Assembly (NCBI RefSeq): GCF_021018895.1
Contig: NC_079374.1
Span: forward strand, 6,779,212 to 6,843,211
Direction: 5' to 3'
Origin: Seriola aureovittata
Taxonomy: Eukaryota > Chordata > Actinopteri > Carangiformes > Carangidae
Length of the DNA: 64,000 nucleotides
The translations under genes were made by a program, and so were the position numbers. The notes beneath the pieces are model-generated. The model did not search any database. It had not been told where the DNA came from and saw only the letters and a list, made by a program, of their open reading frames with translations. This document shows, piece by piece, positions 33,401-42,500 of the stretch. Position 1 is the stretch's first letter; each line of letters begins with the position of its first letter.

Positions 33401-36004
33401 TTTAGTATCAGAGACAATCAGACAGTACGGCATGTGCTGTGCTGAGAGTGGTGCGGTGTGTTACCTGGACAAAGAAGGCTCCCTCCAGTGCCTGAGCCAG
33501 GTCATCGTAACTGCTGAGCAGAGCGAGCTGCTGTGTGGCAGTCAGCTCTCCTCTGAGCATGCGGGCTTCCTCCAGCTCCTCCAGCTGCTTCCTGAGCCAA
33601 ATGAGTGACAGAGGTAGTTAACGCGAATCCACACACTTTCTCCAAAGACTTAATATGAAACACAAGAGCTTTGTCTCACACATGACAGGGCTGTTTTAAT
33701 GCCTGAGGAATGATTGCAGATATTGGATAAGACGAGACGGCCACATCCTGAATTTAATTATCAAAATAATGGGACCCTCAGTAATTTACATTTATTATAA
33801 AAACAGGATGTTGGATTAGGGAGAGTCCTCATAGTTAAGCTAATATTATATTCTTGCAGCAGAGGAGGCTGCAGTTTCAGGACCAGGACCCTATTTTATG
33901 GTATGGTTATGGTGGAATTAGTGTTGTTCTCTGCAAATGCATAAAACAAATCACAACTTAGTGGGTGACAGTGTCATGAAAAACTAGGGGACCCAGGACA
34001 GTGGTCCTGAAACTGCAGCCTCCTCTACAGCAGACACATGCGATTCAGAAAAGGAGGTGGAAAGTCTAGTACAATGTCACCCTCTACTGTCCACATGGTC
34101 AACTGACTCTGCTGGAGGCTGAACAGTAGAGTAGAAGCAGCATTGGATATTTACATGATAAATAAAAGTAAAATTAGTGAGATCCTGGTGTAGAGTTTAA
34201 GTTTGTTGAACAAATTCAAGGAATAAAAGTCTTTTAATGAGTTTGCTTCTTTTTAAGTAAGACAGCAGTTCTGTCACAAAAAGTCCTTTGTCATTCCACA
34301 GTAATGTTTAACCGGCGATGACTGGGCTGTGAGACTGTTTTTGAGCCTGAACATGTTTGTTCATGTTTTCCTACAGTACGAGGAAGCCATTAATCATGTA
34401 ATGAGCATGTGTCTTCCCTGTAAGTGCTGGAAAGGAGAACAGGTTAGATTTTTGGACAGGGCCCTTGTGAGTCATTAGTGCATTAAAGCTAATTTACACG
34501 TTAATGCTCCCTTCATATAAGTTTAATCAGGTGTATAGAAGGTACACCTGATTAAACTTATATTATTTTCAAATTGAAAGAAAATAAAAGTAAAACATGA
34601 ATCACTGCTTGACCTGTTAGAGCATGAACTCGTTTAATTCAGAAGAAGAAAGCACAAGTTAGTTCAATTTGGGTTTAACAGGCTCCGCGGCATCAAGAGA
34701 AAAGATGACAGTATGTCTTTAACTGGACTGGATATCACATTAATTAACACTACACAACAGATTTATGCTGGACAAAGACTGCAGTGCTGTGTAGCAGGGC
34801 TGACCTGATCTCTGCCATGGCCTTAGCAGCCTGTCCAGGTTGGTTGTCATAGATCTTCACACTGTAGCCTCCACTGGCAAACACCATAGCCCAGGAGCGG
34901 CCTATCAGCCCACTGAAACAGAAGCACAAAATCACACACAGAGACATTAACTTTTCACAGTACTCACTGCTCAAAACCTGCTGATCCCAGTATTCTTCTT
35001 TTTCCTGCCCTCTTGTCATGTTTTCAACCCATTACAGGTTTTTGCATGCACAGATTTTTCTAAGCGTAATCCCGCAGTGGAAATTCAATATCAGTGTGAT
35101 CATCTGATCATCTCTGTCCTGCATATAATGGAGAATTTTGCATGTTAATAAAACTTATGAAAAGAGGATTGAACGATCTGTCTGTGACGTTTAATATTTA
35201 CTTTTCAGGTTTACGAGAGGTCACTTCAGAGGACTGCAAAGTTTAGCTGAGTGTGTAGAAATAATGAACAGGGTACAGAAAGCAGGTTAAAATGTAAGCC
35301 TACACATAAGCTCTGTTGATGAAGACACAAAACAACTGCGAGTCTCCTTCATGAAGTCGGTTGAGGCTTTCCTATATACACTCAGTTGGCAGTTTTATTA
35401 GGTACACCCAACTACTTTTGTGGTGCTGTTGAACTGCATTGCATTAAATACAAGTTAGTGTGTCTGTTATTTAGCCTATCCTCATTGATCTGAGTGAGGT
35501 GGACAAAATAATAAGAACATCTGTCAACATAAAGCAATGCAGTCCAACAGCACAACAGAATACATCCTCCAAAATCATCATAAAGTTGAATCAACTTTGG
35601 TCTCAAGGAAAACTGAACATTGAGACATTGTATTAGGCTGCATTAGTTTTAGCTAGATGTTCCTAATAAAATGACAACTGAGTGTAACAGCCATTCTTCT
35701 AATAGCTAATCAGTGAGAGGATATCTGCAAGGTATCAATATAAAGTACAAGGGGCTTGCCAAGAAAACTCACGTTAGTACAGCATGAAATCATACAATGC
35801 AAGGACTAAACTAAAAGTATATGCAGAACTATTAACAAACCAAACCAAAATGCAAAAGTAATTTGAGTAACTTTTATGACAGCTCCTCGAAGACTTTCCA
35901 CAACTAACATAAAGCATGGGAGCAAAAATTAAAATGACTTCATAACAATATTTCCTTACTCACCTGCCTATTACAGTGATGATCTTCATGTCAGATGAGC
36001 TCAT
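13422..36004 (-). CDS. cryl1: lambda-crystallin / L-gulonate 3-dehydrogenase
   Basis: A cytosolic NAD-dependent 3-hydroxyacyl-CoA dehydrogenase-family enzyme that oxidises L-gulonate to 3-dehydro-L-gulonate in the uronate cycle; it is also a lens crystallin in rabbits. Nine coding exons on minus, all with GT-AG junctions and consistent phase: 36004-35964, 34912-34805, 33591-33465, 30478-30317, 29415-29320, 29043-28945, 18407-18299, 14324-14218, 13526-13422. Together they give 317 aa (human 319). The start [13 protein letters not shown] leads straight into the Rossmann motif GSGLIG (13-18). S124 (in SSSTSCL), H145 (in SHPVNPPYY) and N196 (in GFALNR) match the known catalytic residues. The [13 protein letters not shown] block is also conserved. 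It ends ...[12 protein letters not shown]. Intron 6 (18408-28944) is 10.5 kb. The promoter is shared head-to-head with ift88. A (CT)n microsatellite forms the polypyrimidine tract of the exon starting at 18407. Confidence 0.96.
13527..14217 (-). other. cryl1: cryl1 intron 8
   Basis: 691 bp of AT-leaning intron with clean GT-AG ends (donor GTAAGT, acceptor CCCACAG). Nothing else was recognised in it. Confidence 0.85.
14915..15380. repeat. AT-rich region with recurring ATATGTA / TACATAT words
   Basis: Words such as ATATATGTACAT, ATATGTACATATG, CATATATGTAT, TATATATGTA, TACATATGA, GACATATATGTC and ATATATGTCAA recur irregularly over about 460 bp on both strands, because most are near-palindromes. 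There is no fixed period, so this is not a simple tandem repeat. It could be a degenerate satellite or the inside of a decayed element. It ends next to the retroposon at 15401. Confidence 0.5.
15384..15524 (-). mobile_element. short tRNA-derived retroposon (SINE head) with 17-bp target duplication
   Basis: The insert (15401-15507), read on minus, has a Pol III A-box-like run TGGTACAGTGGTTAG (15467-15481) and a B-box-like run GATTCGAACCCC (15426-15437), spaced as in a tRNA. It is flanked by identical 17-bp direct repeats GTATAGTAAGGCATAAA at 15384-15400 and 15508-15524, the signature of L1/L2-type target-primed insertion. The element is only about 107 bp and has no long tail, so it is a tRNA-head-only or truncated SINE. 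It is not a functional tRNA: it does not fold into a clean cloverleaf with a paired acceptor stem. It lies in cryl1 intron 7, in the same orientation as the gene. Confidence 0.8.
16740..17000. repeat. possible dispersed repeat (DNA-transposon-like)
   Basis: A block with higher GC than its surroundings, containing TGTCCCAATTCACC, GTCAGATCCTTCGTTGACTG and TTTAAATGCAGCGTCTGAAG. It reads like a dispersed teleost repeat I have seen before, but I could not define terminal inverted repeats or a target duplication. Overlapping open frames on both strands show no conserved domain. Confidence 0.3.
17640..17787. repeat. (GT)n and (AC)n pair in inverted arrangement
   Basis: (GT)n at 17640-17672 and (AC)n at 17759-17787 are complementary and separated by 86 bp, so a transcript through them could fold into a long stem. 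They lie in cryl1 intron 7, which is transcribed on minus. Confidence 0.9.
18420..18458. repeat. (AG)n microsatellite, serves as splice polypyrimidine tract on minus
   Basis: About 19 AG units. On the cryl1 sense (minus) strand this is (CT)n ending about 10 nt before the AG of the acceptor whose first exonic base is 18407. No other strong pyrimidine tract lies between it and the exon. Confidence 0.95.
18651..18713. repeat. (CAAA)n tetranucleotide microsatellite
   Basis: About 15 CAAA units, read directly. It lies in cryl1 intron 6 and explains a minus-strand open frame with a repeated CLFV pattern. Confidence 0.95.
19157..19175. repeat. poly-G homopolymer
   Basis: A run of about 19 G on the plus strand in cryl1 intron 6. 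Confidence 0.85.
20227..20274 (+). repeat. 16-bp minisatellite, three exact copies
   Basis: The unit GCGTGTGACACAACAT occurs three times head-to-tail without spacers at 20227, 20243 and 20259. The unit contains the imperfect palindrome GTGTGACAC. It lies in cryl1 intron 6. Confidence 0.95.
20943..21132. repeat. (AC)n and (GT)n pair in inverted arrangement
   Basis: (AC)n at about 20943-20978, slightly interrupted, and (GT)n at 21094-21132 lie about 115 bp apart in complementary orientation. They lie in cryl1 intron 6. Confidence 0.9.
21300..21782 (+). repeat. dispersed repeat, common percomorph non-autonomous family
   Basis: The right part reads GTGGAGTAAAAAGTACAA, then AAGTATGAAGTAACAGC, AAATACTAATGTTAAGTAC and GAGTAAATGCACTTAGTTAC. 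These words are shared with fragments at about 12687-12850 and 63886-64000 in this window and are familiar from many teleost genomes. Ends are approximate. I infer a non-autonomous DNA element but did not see clean terminal repeats. Confidence 0.55.
25174..25612. mobile_element. MITE-like element with 21-bp terminal inverted repeats
   Basis: The left arm at 25178-25198 (AAGGGGCTGTTTGCAAATTT plus one T) and the reverse complement of 25587-25607 (AAGGAGCTATTTGTAAGTTT plus one T) match at 17 of 21 positions, and all four differences are transitions. Both ends abut TTTAAA-like sequence, which may include the target duplication; its exact length is unclear, so the superfamily (hAT, PIF or piggyBac-like) is left open. 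The element is about 440 bp and encodes nothing. It lies in cryl1 intron 6. Confidence 0.65.
25840..26130 (+). repeat. dispersed teleost repeat fragment
   Basis: Contains AACTGCAGTTCCTCAAATGG, CCACTTGAGGCTGGCTC and AGTGAGTCAGTCCCC, a phrase order I recognise as a widely dispersed teleost repeat. Termini were not defined. A short plus-strand open frame at 26012-26239 lies over its right side and is probably derived from it. Confidence 0.45.
26541..26594. repeat. (ATC)n trinucleotide microsatellite
   Basis: About 18 ATC units, read directly. Translated on minus they give a false poly-Asp frame. Confidence 0.95.
27449..27492. repeat. compound (GT)n-(GA)n microsatellite
   Basis: About 14 GT units run directly into about 8 GA units, in cryl1 intron 6. 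Confidence 0.95.
30479..33464 (-). other. cryl1: cryl1 intron 3
   Basis: 2.99 kb with no coding exon. The clear feature is the SINE at 32463-32703. The rest is ordinary AT-rich intron. Confidence 0.8.
32463..32703 (+). mobile_element. tRNA-derived SINE with perfect 15-bp target site duplication
   Basis: The element body runs from 32478 to about 32688. Its head has a Pol III A box TGGCGTAGTGG (32489-32499) and a B box GGTTCGAATCC (32553-32563). A pyrimidine-rich unrelated region follows (CATTCCCCCTCTCTCTGCC), then a tail with CAAATAAAGGCATAAAAAGC and a run of about 17 A. Identical direct repeats AAAAATCATTATGAC flank it at 32463-32477 and 32689-32703. The intact duplication and A tail imply a fairly young insertion. 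It lies in cryl1 intron 3, antisense to the gene. The exact family name cannot be assigned without a repeat library. Confidence 0.92.
33861..34026. mobile_element. small foldback/MITE-like element with 25-bp perfect inverted repeats
   Basis: The left arm 33861-33885 (AGAGGAGGCTGCAGTTTCAG then GACCA) is the exact reverse complement of the right arm 34002-34026. The arms enclose 116 bp of AT-richer sequence, and GGACCCT/AGGGGACCC next to the arms extends the similarity imperfectly. No coding capacity. A target duplication was not clear. It lies in cryl1 intron 2. Confidence 0.65.
34515..34563. repeat. perfect 21-bp inverted repeat with 7-nt spacer
   Basis: The arm ATATAAGTTTAATCAGGTGT plus A (34515-34535) is the exact reverse complement of 34543-34563, with spacer TAGAAGG. 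On either strand the RNA would form a 21-bp hairpin. It lies in cryl1 intron 2. Confidence 0.95.
34913..35963 (-). other. cryl1: cryl1 intron 1
   Basis: 1.05 kb with donor GTGAGT and acceptor TTTCAG. It carries the transposon-like element at 35379-35684 and nothing else recognised. Confidence 0.85.
35377..35686. mobile_element. Tc1/mariner-type MITE with TA target duplication
   Basis: The left end after TA (35377-35378) is CACTCAGTTGGCAGTTTTAT. The right end, read inward on minus from TA (35685-35686), is CACTCAGTTGTCATTTTATT. The two continue into ATTAGG and differ by one base and one gap. The interior is also partly palindromic: 35423-35450 pairs with 35528-35553. The element is about 306 bp with no transposase. 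TA duplication and CAC/CAG-type ends are typical of Tc1/mariner. It lies in cryl1 intron 1, about 300 bp from the first exon. Confidence 0.85.
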
Positions 36005-36532
36005 TTTGCAGATATTATGGTCTCAGTTCGGGATAATGTTGCGGTGTTTCTATCAAAACTGTAGCACCGCCCCACTGGGTCACGCTAGATTTCCCGGTAC
36101 GGTAAGTTAGAGGGTCCAAACAAAGCGAGTGCGATCGGAGTGCGATAAAGTGTTTTCCTTGCTGAAAACAAGGCACAGGCCACACATCCACCAATACTTA
36201 GTTGCCCTTTTTTTCCGAATAAGTGAATAAGTTATACTTTCATAATTTAAACTAAAATGAAGTGAAACTGTGCGTTAAACGGAGAAAAGGAAACCTTGTA
36301 TCCTAGCAACGGAGGAAATCAGCTTCAGCCAATTATATTAACGCTAGCTGATGATTGACGCAGGAGTAACCAATCAAAACCTTGGAAAACAAACTATCCC
36401 GCCCATGCTGCTCTTGTGGGATTGTATCCCTAAAGCGACAACAAACTGTTTTAGCTGTTACTTCGCGTTGATAAGTGTTTGTTCTCCATATTCATTAACA
36501 TTTCGTCACACCACCTCTACGGAGAAAGAGAA
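36005..36532. promoter_or_regulatory. bidirectional cryl1-ift88 promoter with X-box-like and CCAAT motifs
   Basis: Only 528 bp separate the divergent start codons of cryl1 (minus) and ift88 (plus), so both 5' UTRs and core promoters must lie here unless distal exons exist. An RFX X-box-like sequence GTATCCTAGCAAC is at 36298-36310: the right half AGCAAC fits RGYAAC exactly and the left half has one mismatch to GTNRCC, with a 1-nt spacer. CCAAT boxes are at 36329-36333 and 36370-36374. IFT88 orthologues are known RFX targets and often use an X-box near CCAAT. No TATA box was recognised. Confidence 0.65.
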
Positions 36533-39500
36533 ATGGAAAATGTGCATCTGGCTCTAGAGGAGGATGATCTTTATTCGGGTTACAACGACTATAATCCAAC
36601 ATTTGACTCCGAGGTGAGTTAGCAACTATGCTACATTTCCAAGCTCAAAGCCCTTGCCAACTAACAATAATATAAGTAATGCTAAATACACGAGATAGTA
36701 CGAGCTAGAAACGACACAGATTATTTGAAATTGTTAATTTGACTGTGACAACGTGTTCTTGTGCATAGGACAATGGGCGTGTAAAGAATAAAGACTAATT
36801 AACTAATTTTACACATTTCTTTAAAATCAATTTCAAGGAGTTGGAGAATGATTTGGGCTTCCAGCAAGCAGTGCGGACAAGTCATGGAAGAAGACCCCCG
36901 GTGAGTACCGACTGTAGTTTGTTAATGTGTGTGTCTGTGTGACAGAGAGGAAGAGTAAATGATATCCTGATTACACTCATTTGTTAATCCTCATATAAAA
37001 ATGTCATGTCTTCAATTTGCCAGATGACTGCCAAATTTCCTGGCACTGCCATTGGAGCTCGGCCTATAGCTTCTTCCTTTGGAGTAAGTACAGTGAAATT
37101 CAGTCATTTTGAAACAGTCTTGACTTTGAAAACGCACATTACTTGCAGCTTTAGTAATATAGTAAGAAGTAAAACTTTTTTGAATCAGCATCAGACTTTC
37201 TGAGTAGTATGAGTATGAGTTCACATTAATTAGATAATACTACATATCAGATAAGCATCTTTGTTCAAGTCAATTATATATTTACTGTTTATTTTATACC
37301 AATTGATAATAGTAGTAATAATGATGATGCTGATAGTGGTAAGTGTTGAGTAGTGGTAATAGTTTCAAGCAGTAATGTCAGATATTCACTGGTTCCAGCT
37401 TCTTTAAAAGTGAAGATTTGATGCATTTCTTTGACATATTTGATAGAAAACTTAGTATGTTTTTTGATTTTTCGACTGTTGGTTGAATAAAACAAGCTAT
37501 TTGAATATGTGATCATTAGCTGTTTGAAATTATAATTGGTATTTTTCACTATTTTCAGACATATCATATATAACTATTAATCTATAAATCAAGAGAATAT
37601 TTGGTTTGATTATTTAATAACAGAAATGATTGTTAGTGTTGATGTTACCTGATGTTTTTGTCACATATTTGCATGAAAAAGATATTGTCATGTAAACATG
37701 CCTAAATCAATTTCACCTGTCTTATACTTGTTGTTTCATGAAGTCTCGGGTCCCTATGACCTCTTCCATGGGCAGACCCATGACTGGAGCTGTGCAGGTG
37801 AGAGGGATTGACCGCTCAAGTGTGCATTTAAGGTCCTGCATAGTTCTTATTATGCATTAGACCAAAGTATTTAATCTCACTTACTTAGTATGTAATATGC
37901 AGTGATTTTAATTTGACCAACACAGGTTTTGTTATAAGTTTTATGGACAAATTTGCTAACTTTTGTGTGTTCACAGCCAACATCATGTATTAAATCAAAG
38001 TTCAGTAGCAACCTCATGTACTACTCAGCATTAATAATAGCTCTGTTTTTGTGAAGATAAAAAAAGCTATTATTATATATTGTGTTATGTTTTGTCTTAA
38101 AATATGACAGGATGGAGCCGCCCGACCAATGACTGCTGTCAGAGCAGCAGGTTACACCTCCTCCCTGACCCGTGGTGAGTTTCAGGAACTCAAAAATAAA
38201 TTGTTTATTACAGGTATTTAAGTGATTCAGACTCCCCACATATGTATTGGTATGGATTACTACATGATCAGGTATTAGCTTGTGATTCTGTGGCTGCTTG
38301 TTTTACTGTGTCTGCATTGTGGAAGTTATTCTTCAAGAATAGACACGGTTATTTCTTTATATCCTTTATTGTTAAAAAACCTATGGATTGTTTTCTCCTT
38401 CCATTAGTATGAATTATCAATTAAATGATATACAAGGACAGACTGTAACTGCTGAATCATTTTAAATTTTGTATTTTCAGGCTCAACCTTTGACCCTCTA
38501 GGCCAGTCCAAAGGCCCTGCACCTCCACTTGAAGCGAAGAATGATGACACGTGAGTTGTCACTCTTTAAATTGATTTCTGTTTTTCACTGTTTCTTGGAA
38601 GACTCTCGCTGCATCATCCAAACTCAGCATTTTCTCCTGAAGTGTGCATAGGAAAGACTTTTCTAAAGGCATTTAGATGCTGAAAAAATATCTTGCTATT
38701 AGGTATAATTGTTATTTGAAAGTGTATAAACATTTATATTTGAACATTTTACAGTGGAGCTACAAATAATAAATATATACTGTTATATATTAAATATACC
38801 ATATTTTTGTTTTGTAAATGGATAAATCCAACATATTTATGTATGTTATTCAGAATGTCTGCCCTCATATACTGTACATGTCACAAAATGTATTACTAAA
38901 CCGAACAAGCAACATTATCACACATTGTATTTCTGTGTCTCTTGGTTCTTGCAGGCCTGAGGAGAAAATCAAGATCCTGGAGAAGAAAGTGAATGACCTG
39001 ATAGAAGAGAGCTGCATGGCACAGAGTGTGGGAGCCTTACAACTGGTCAGAGTCTGTCATTGTTTAACGTAGTGTTTAGTAATAATGGCTGTTAGGATGT
39101 GGAGAGAAGGGCCTCCAAGTAAGTCAGTGAACAGCGATTCAATTTTCATCGTGTCAGATCTAAACTCCAGCACACTGGATTGAGTATCAGATTAGAAGTG
39201 TATCATCAGTGCCCTTCTATCAAATTCAACACGATAATAAAGCTTTTGGATCATCCCCCAGTAGTTGTTAAACCTTTAAAAAAGGTGGAGGGCCCGAGTA
39301 CCTAAAGTAAATTTTCAGTGCTTTTTTTAATATATGAGATAATTATACTGGATTAGAACTATTACAACAGATTGAGTTTGTTATTCATCATGACGTGCAA
39401 CAGAAATTCATTGTCACTGAAACACTCTCTGAATAGTGACTTGTCAGTGTTGGCGGATGAACAATATTTATCAGCCAAGGTCACATTTTACTGACATGTG

Positions 39501-42500
39501 GTATTGTGTGTGATGTCTTTCTACAGGCTCTTGAAAAAGCCAAAGAGGCAGGGAGGAAGGAGCGCATGCTGATGAGACAGAGGGAACAGTCTGGCAACGC
39601 AGACCACATCAATTTAGACCTCACCTACTCAGTAAGTGATGCTGCTGCATATCAGTGGTTGTTCCAGAGCATTTTCTTCCTACACTCTGAAATTACACAC
39701 CTACGCTGCCTAAGTTAAGTACCATCTTTGGAAAACTAGAAAAACGCTGTTCAAGCCCTCATAAGTAGGTTTTATGTTCTTTGTTTACTGTGCATACTAT
39801 GATGTTTGTTTTTACAAGTCAATAGGAAATCTGTTTCTTTTCACATTAAGTGTTTTTTGGTTATTTTCATGTTGGAGGAAGACACAGTAAATGAATCATG
39901 TGGCAGGGATTGATCCTCAGCCAGCAGGACATATGTTTAGCTTTGGAGCCAGTCTTAACCACTCAGCTACGTGGGCACAGCTCACAGAGCACAGATTCAG
40001 TTTGAAGTTACTTTCTATGAATTAGTTCCTGCCTGACTATTATATATAATATTGAACATTTCTGTTTTTACCAGGTTTTGCTCAACCTTGCCAACCAGTA
40101 CGCGAACAATGAAATGTTCCCAGAAGCCCTAAACAGCTACCAGGTCATTGTGAAGAACAAGATGTTCAGTAATGCAGGTGAGCTGACTTCTCAGCTTCAC
40201 GCTCATTACAGATGTGTTGCTCCCGTGAATGCACCAAAGCAGGCAGGATAGAAAACCTTGTGTTTTAATTTGCCAATAAAATCAGAAGACGTTCTTCTCT
40301 GTGAGTCTGGTACTGTGATTCTCACTGAAGAACAAATTATCATAGTAACAACATCCTTAAAAACTAAAATGGTTTTAATAAAGAGGCTTTAATAAAGTCT
40401 TGTAAACTGTAGCACATGGATAAGAATAAGAAAAACACCAGAAAAGAAAAATATTGGTAAGTTAAAGGTATCTAATATTAGCGTGCTGAACAAAAAAAAG
40501 ATACTTGGCAAATACTTTGACTTGTATATGTTGTCTATTCTATCAGTCGTACTAGTTTTCCTTCACACTACATCCGTGCTGTTCCTGCAGGCCGAATGAA
40601 AGTCAACATGGCCAACATCTACTTCAAACAGAAAAACTACCCCAAAGCCATTAAGTTCTACCGGATGGCACTGGATCAGATCTCCAACGCTCACAAGGAA
40701 ATGAGGATCAAGATCATGCAGAATATCGGCGTGGTCTTCGTCCGCATGGGCCAGTACTCAGATGCCATAACGTCCTTCGAACACATTATGAGTGAGAGCC
40801 CCAATATCAAGACGGGCTTCAACCTCATCCTGTGCTACTACGCCATCGGTGACAGGGAGAGGATGAAGAAGGCCTTTCAGAAGCTCATTTCTGTCCCTCT
40901 GGGCATTGATGAAGAAGACAAGTACATCCCATCTAATGTGGGTTACAGTAATATATGTATTGTCTGTCCATGAAGTTTCTGTAGTTGGAGCTCTCTTCTT
41001 AAGCTACATGCTAACTATTCAGTCATTCTTCTTTTTAGGTTAACAGAAAGTTACCTTGCCTTTCCTACGTTTCCTAGAATAACAAACAAATCAGATTCTT
41101 TGACCTGGATATAAATAGGATCAATACTAATAGTTACAATGAAGTGTTGGTGATCATTGAACGTGGTGCTCAACGTCATAATTTAAACCATGTCCTGTCG
41201 ACTCTTTCAGGATGACACCAACGCAAATATGGTCATCGAGGCCATTAAGAACGACAAGCTTCACCAGATGGAGAGAGACCTGTAAGAAAAATCTCACACA
41301 CTTCTCTCCAGCAAAAAATAATCATTGCGTTGGCTTTATCAAACCGCTGCCATGTCGCCTTGTGAACCAAAACACTGACACTTTCTCCTCCTTTCCAAAA
41401 ACACCAACACAGTCTGTGTTTTTATTACAGATCATACTGTTGATTTTGATATATGGTTTTCTACGCTCATCTCCTGAATGCTGTTCTCTCCCTGTGTGCT
41501 GCACGTAGAAAAGTCCTCGCTGAGAAGTACATCATGACGGCAGCCAAGCTCATCGCCCCGGCTATTGAGACTTCCTTTGCTACTGGATTTGACTGGTTTG
41601 TTACTGTTGTGCTTTATTTTTTCCATATTACAATGTTAACACCAGAGGGCATACTGTGTACAAGAGGGCTCCAGCTCAATGAGAGTCCTTTGAGAGACTC
41701 AAAAATGCTTTAAAAAAAAATGTCGTTAAGTGTCTTGCTGTGTTTTCCTTTGGTGGAATTCTACTTAATCATATTGATTTAAAATTGGCATATATTTCTC
41801 ACCCAGTTGTGTCACTCTAAAAGCAAATATGAAAACGATAATAACTGCAGCTCACACTAAAAGAGAAGCAGCTAGAGGTTTTTTCTGTTGAAGCTTTGAA
41901 TCTCAGAGCAAAGCAAAGTTCAGAATGCTGCTGAATGTATTGAATATTTTCCCCTGGGCAGTTTTCAAACGCCACTTGCTGCCGTAGTGAATGTGTATGA
42001 GGGAGGCTGTGACCCTATCGTCCTTTCCTGCTTCCCCTCCTCCACACCTTCTCTCCACACCCATGTAATTGTATATCTTTTAAACTAACAGACTAAGAGG
42101 AATTCATTCCTGTGACAGTTTTTTTTTTCTAGCAACAGAGTAAAACCACCAAAAGCTGGTTGTTCACGTGTCGGTGGATCAGATAAACTTAATCCGCCAC
42201 AGTTAAACAAGCATCCTGACACCAACACATACGGACAGCAGCTCTCGTGGACACGGCCTGTTGGTCAAATTACATAAAGTCTTATATGTGGTTGTTTTTT
42301 TTAGGTGTGTGGACATGGTGAAGAGCTCTCAGTATGTTGAGCTTGCCAATGATCTAGAGATCAACAAAGCCATCACCTATCTGAGACAGAGGGACTTCAA
42401 CCAGGTGAGTGTGTTGAGTCTAACAGGATAAAGGGCAATACCATTCTTTGGTCTGTGGCAGGAGCACAGGAAGTTGAACTACAAACTTCACTTATCACTA

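Larger units (their letters stand above)
33592..34804 (-). other. cryl1: cryl1 intron 2
   Basis: 1.2 kb with no coding exon. It holds a foldback element at 33861-34026 and a perfect 21-bp inverted repeat at 34515-34563. Confidence 0.8.
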
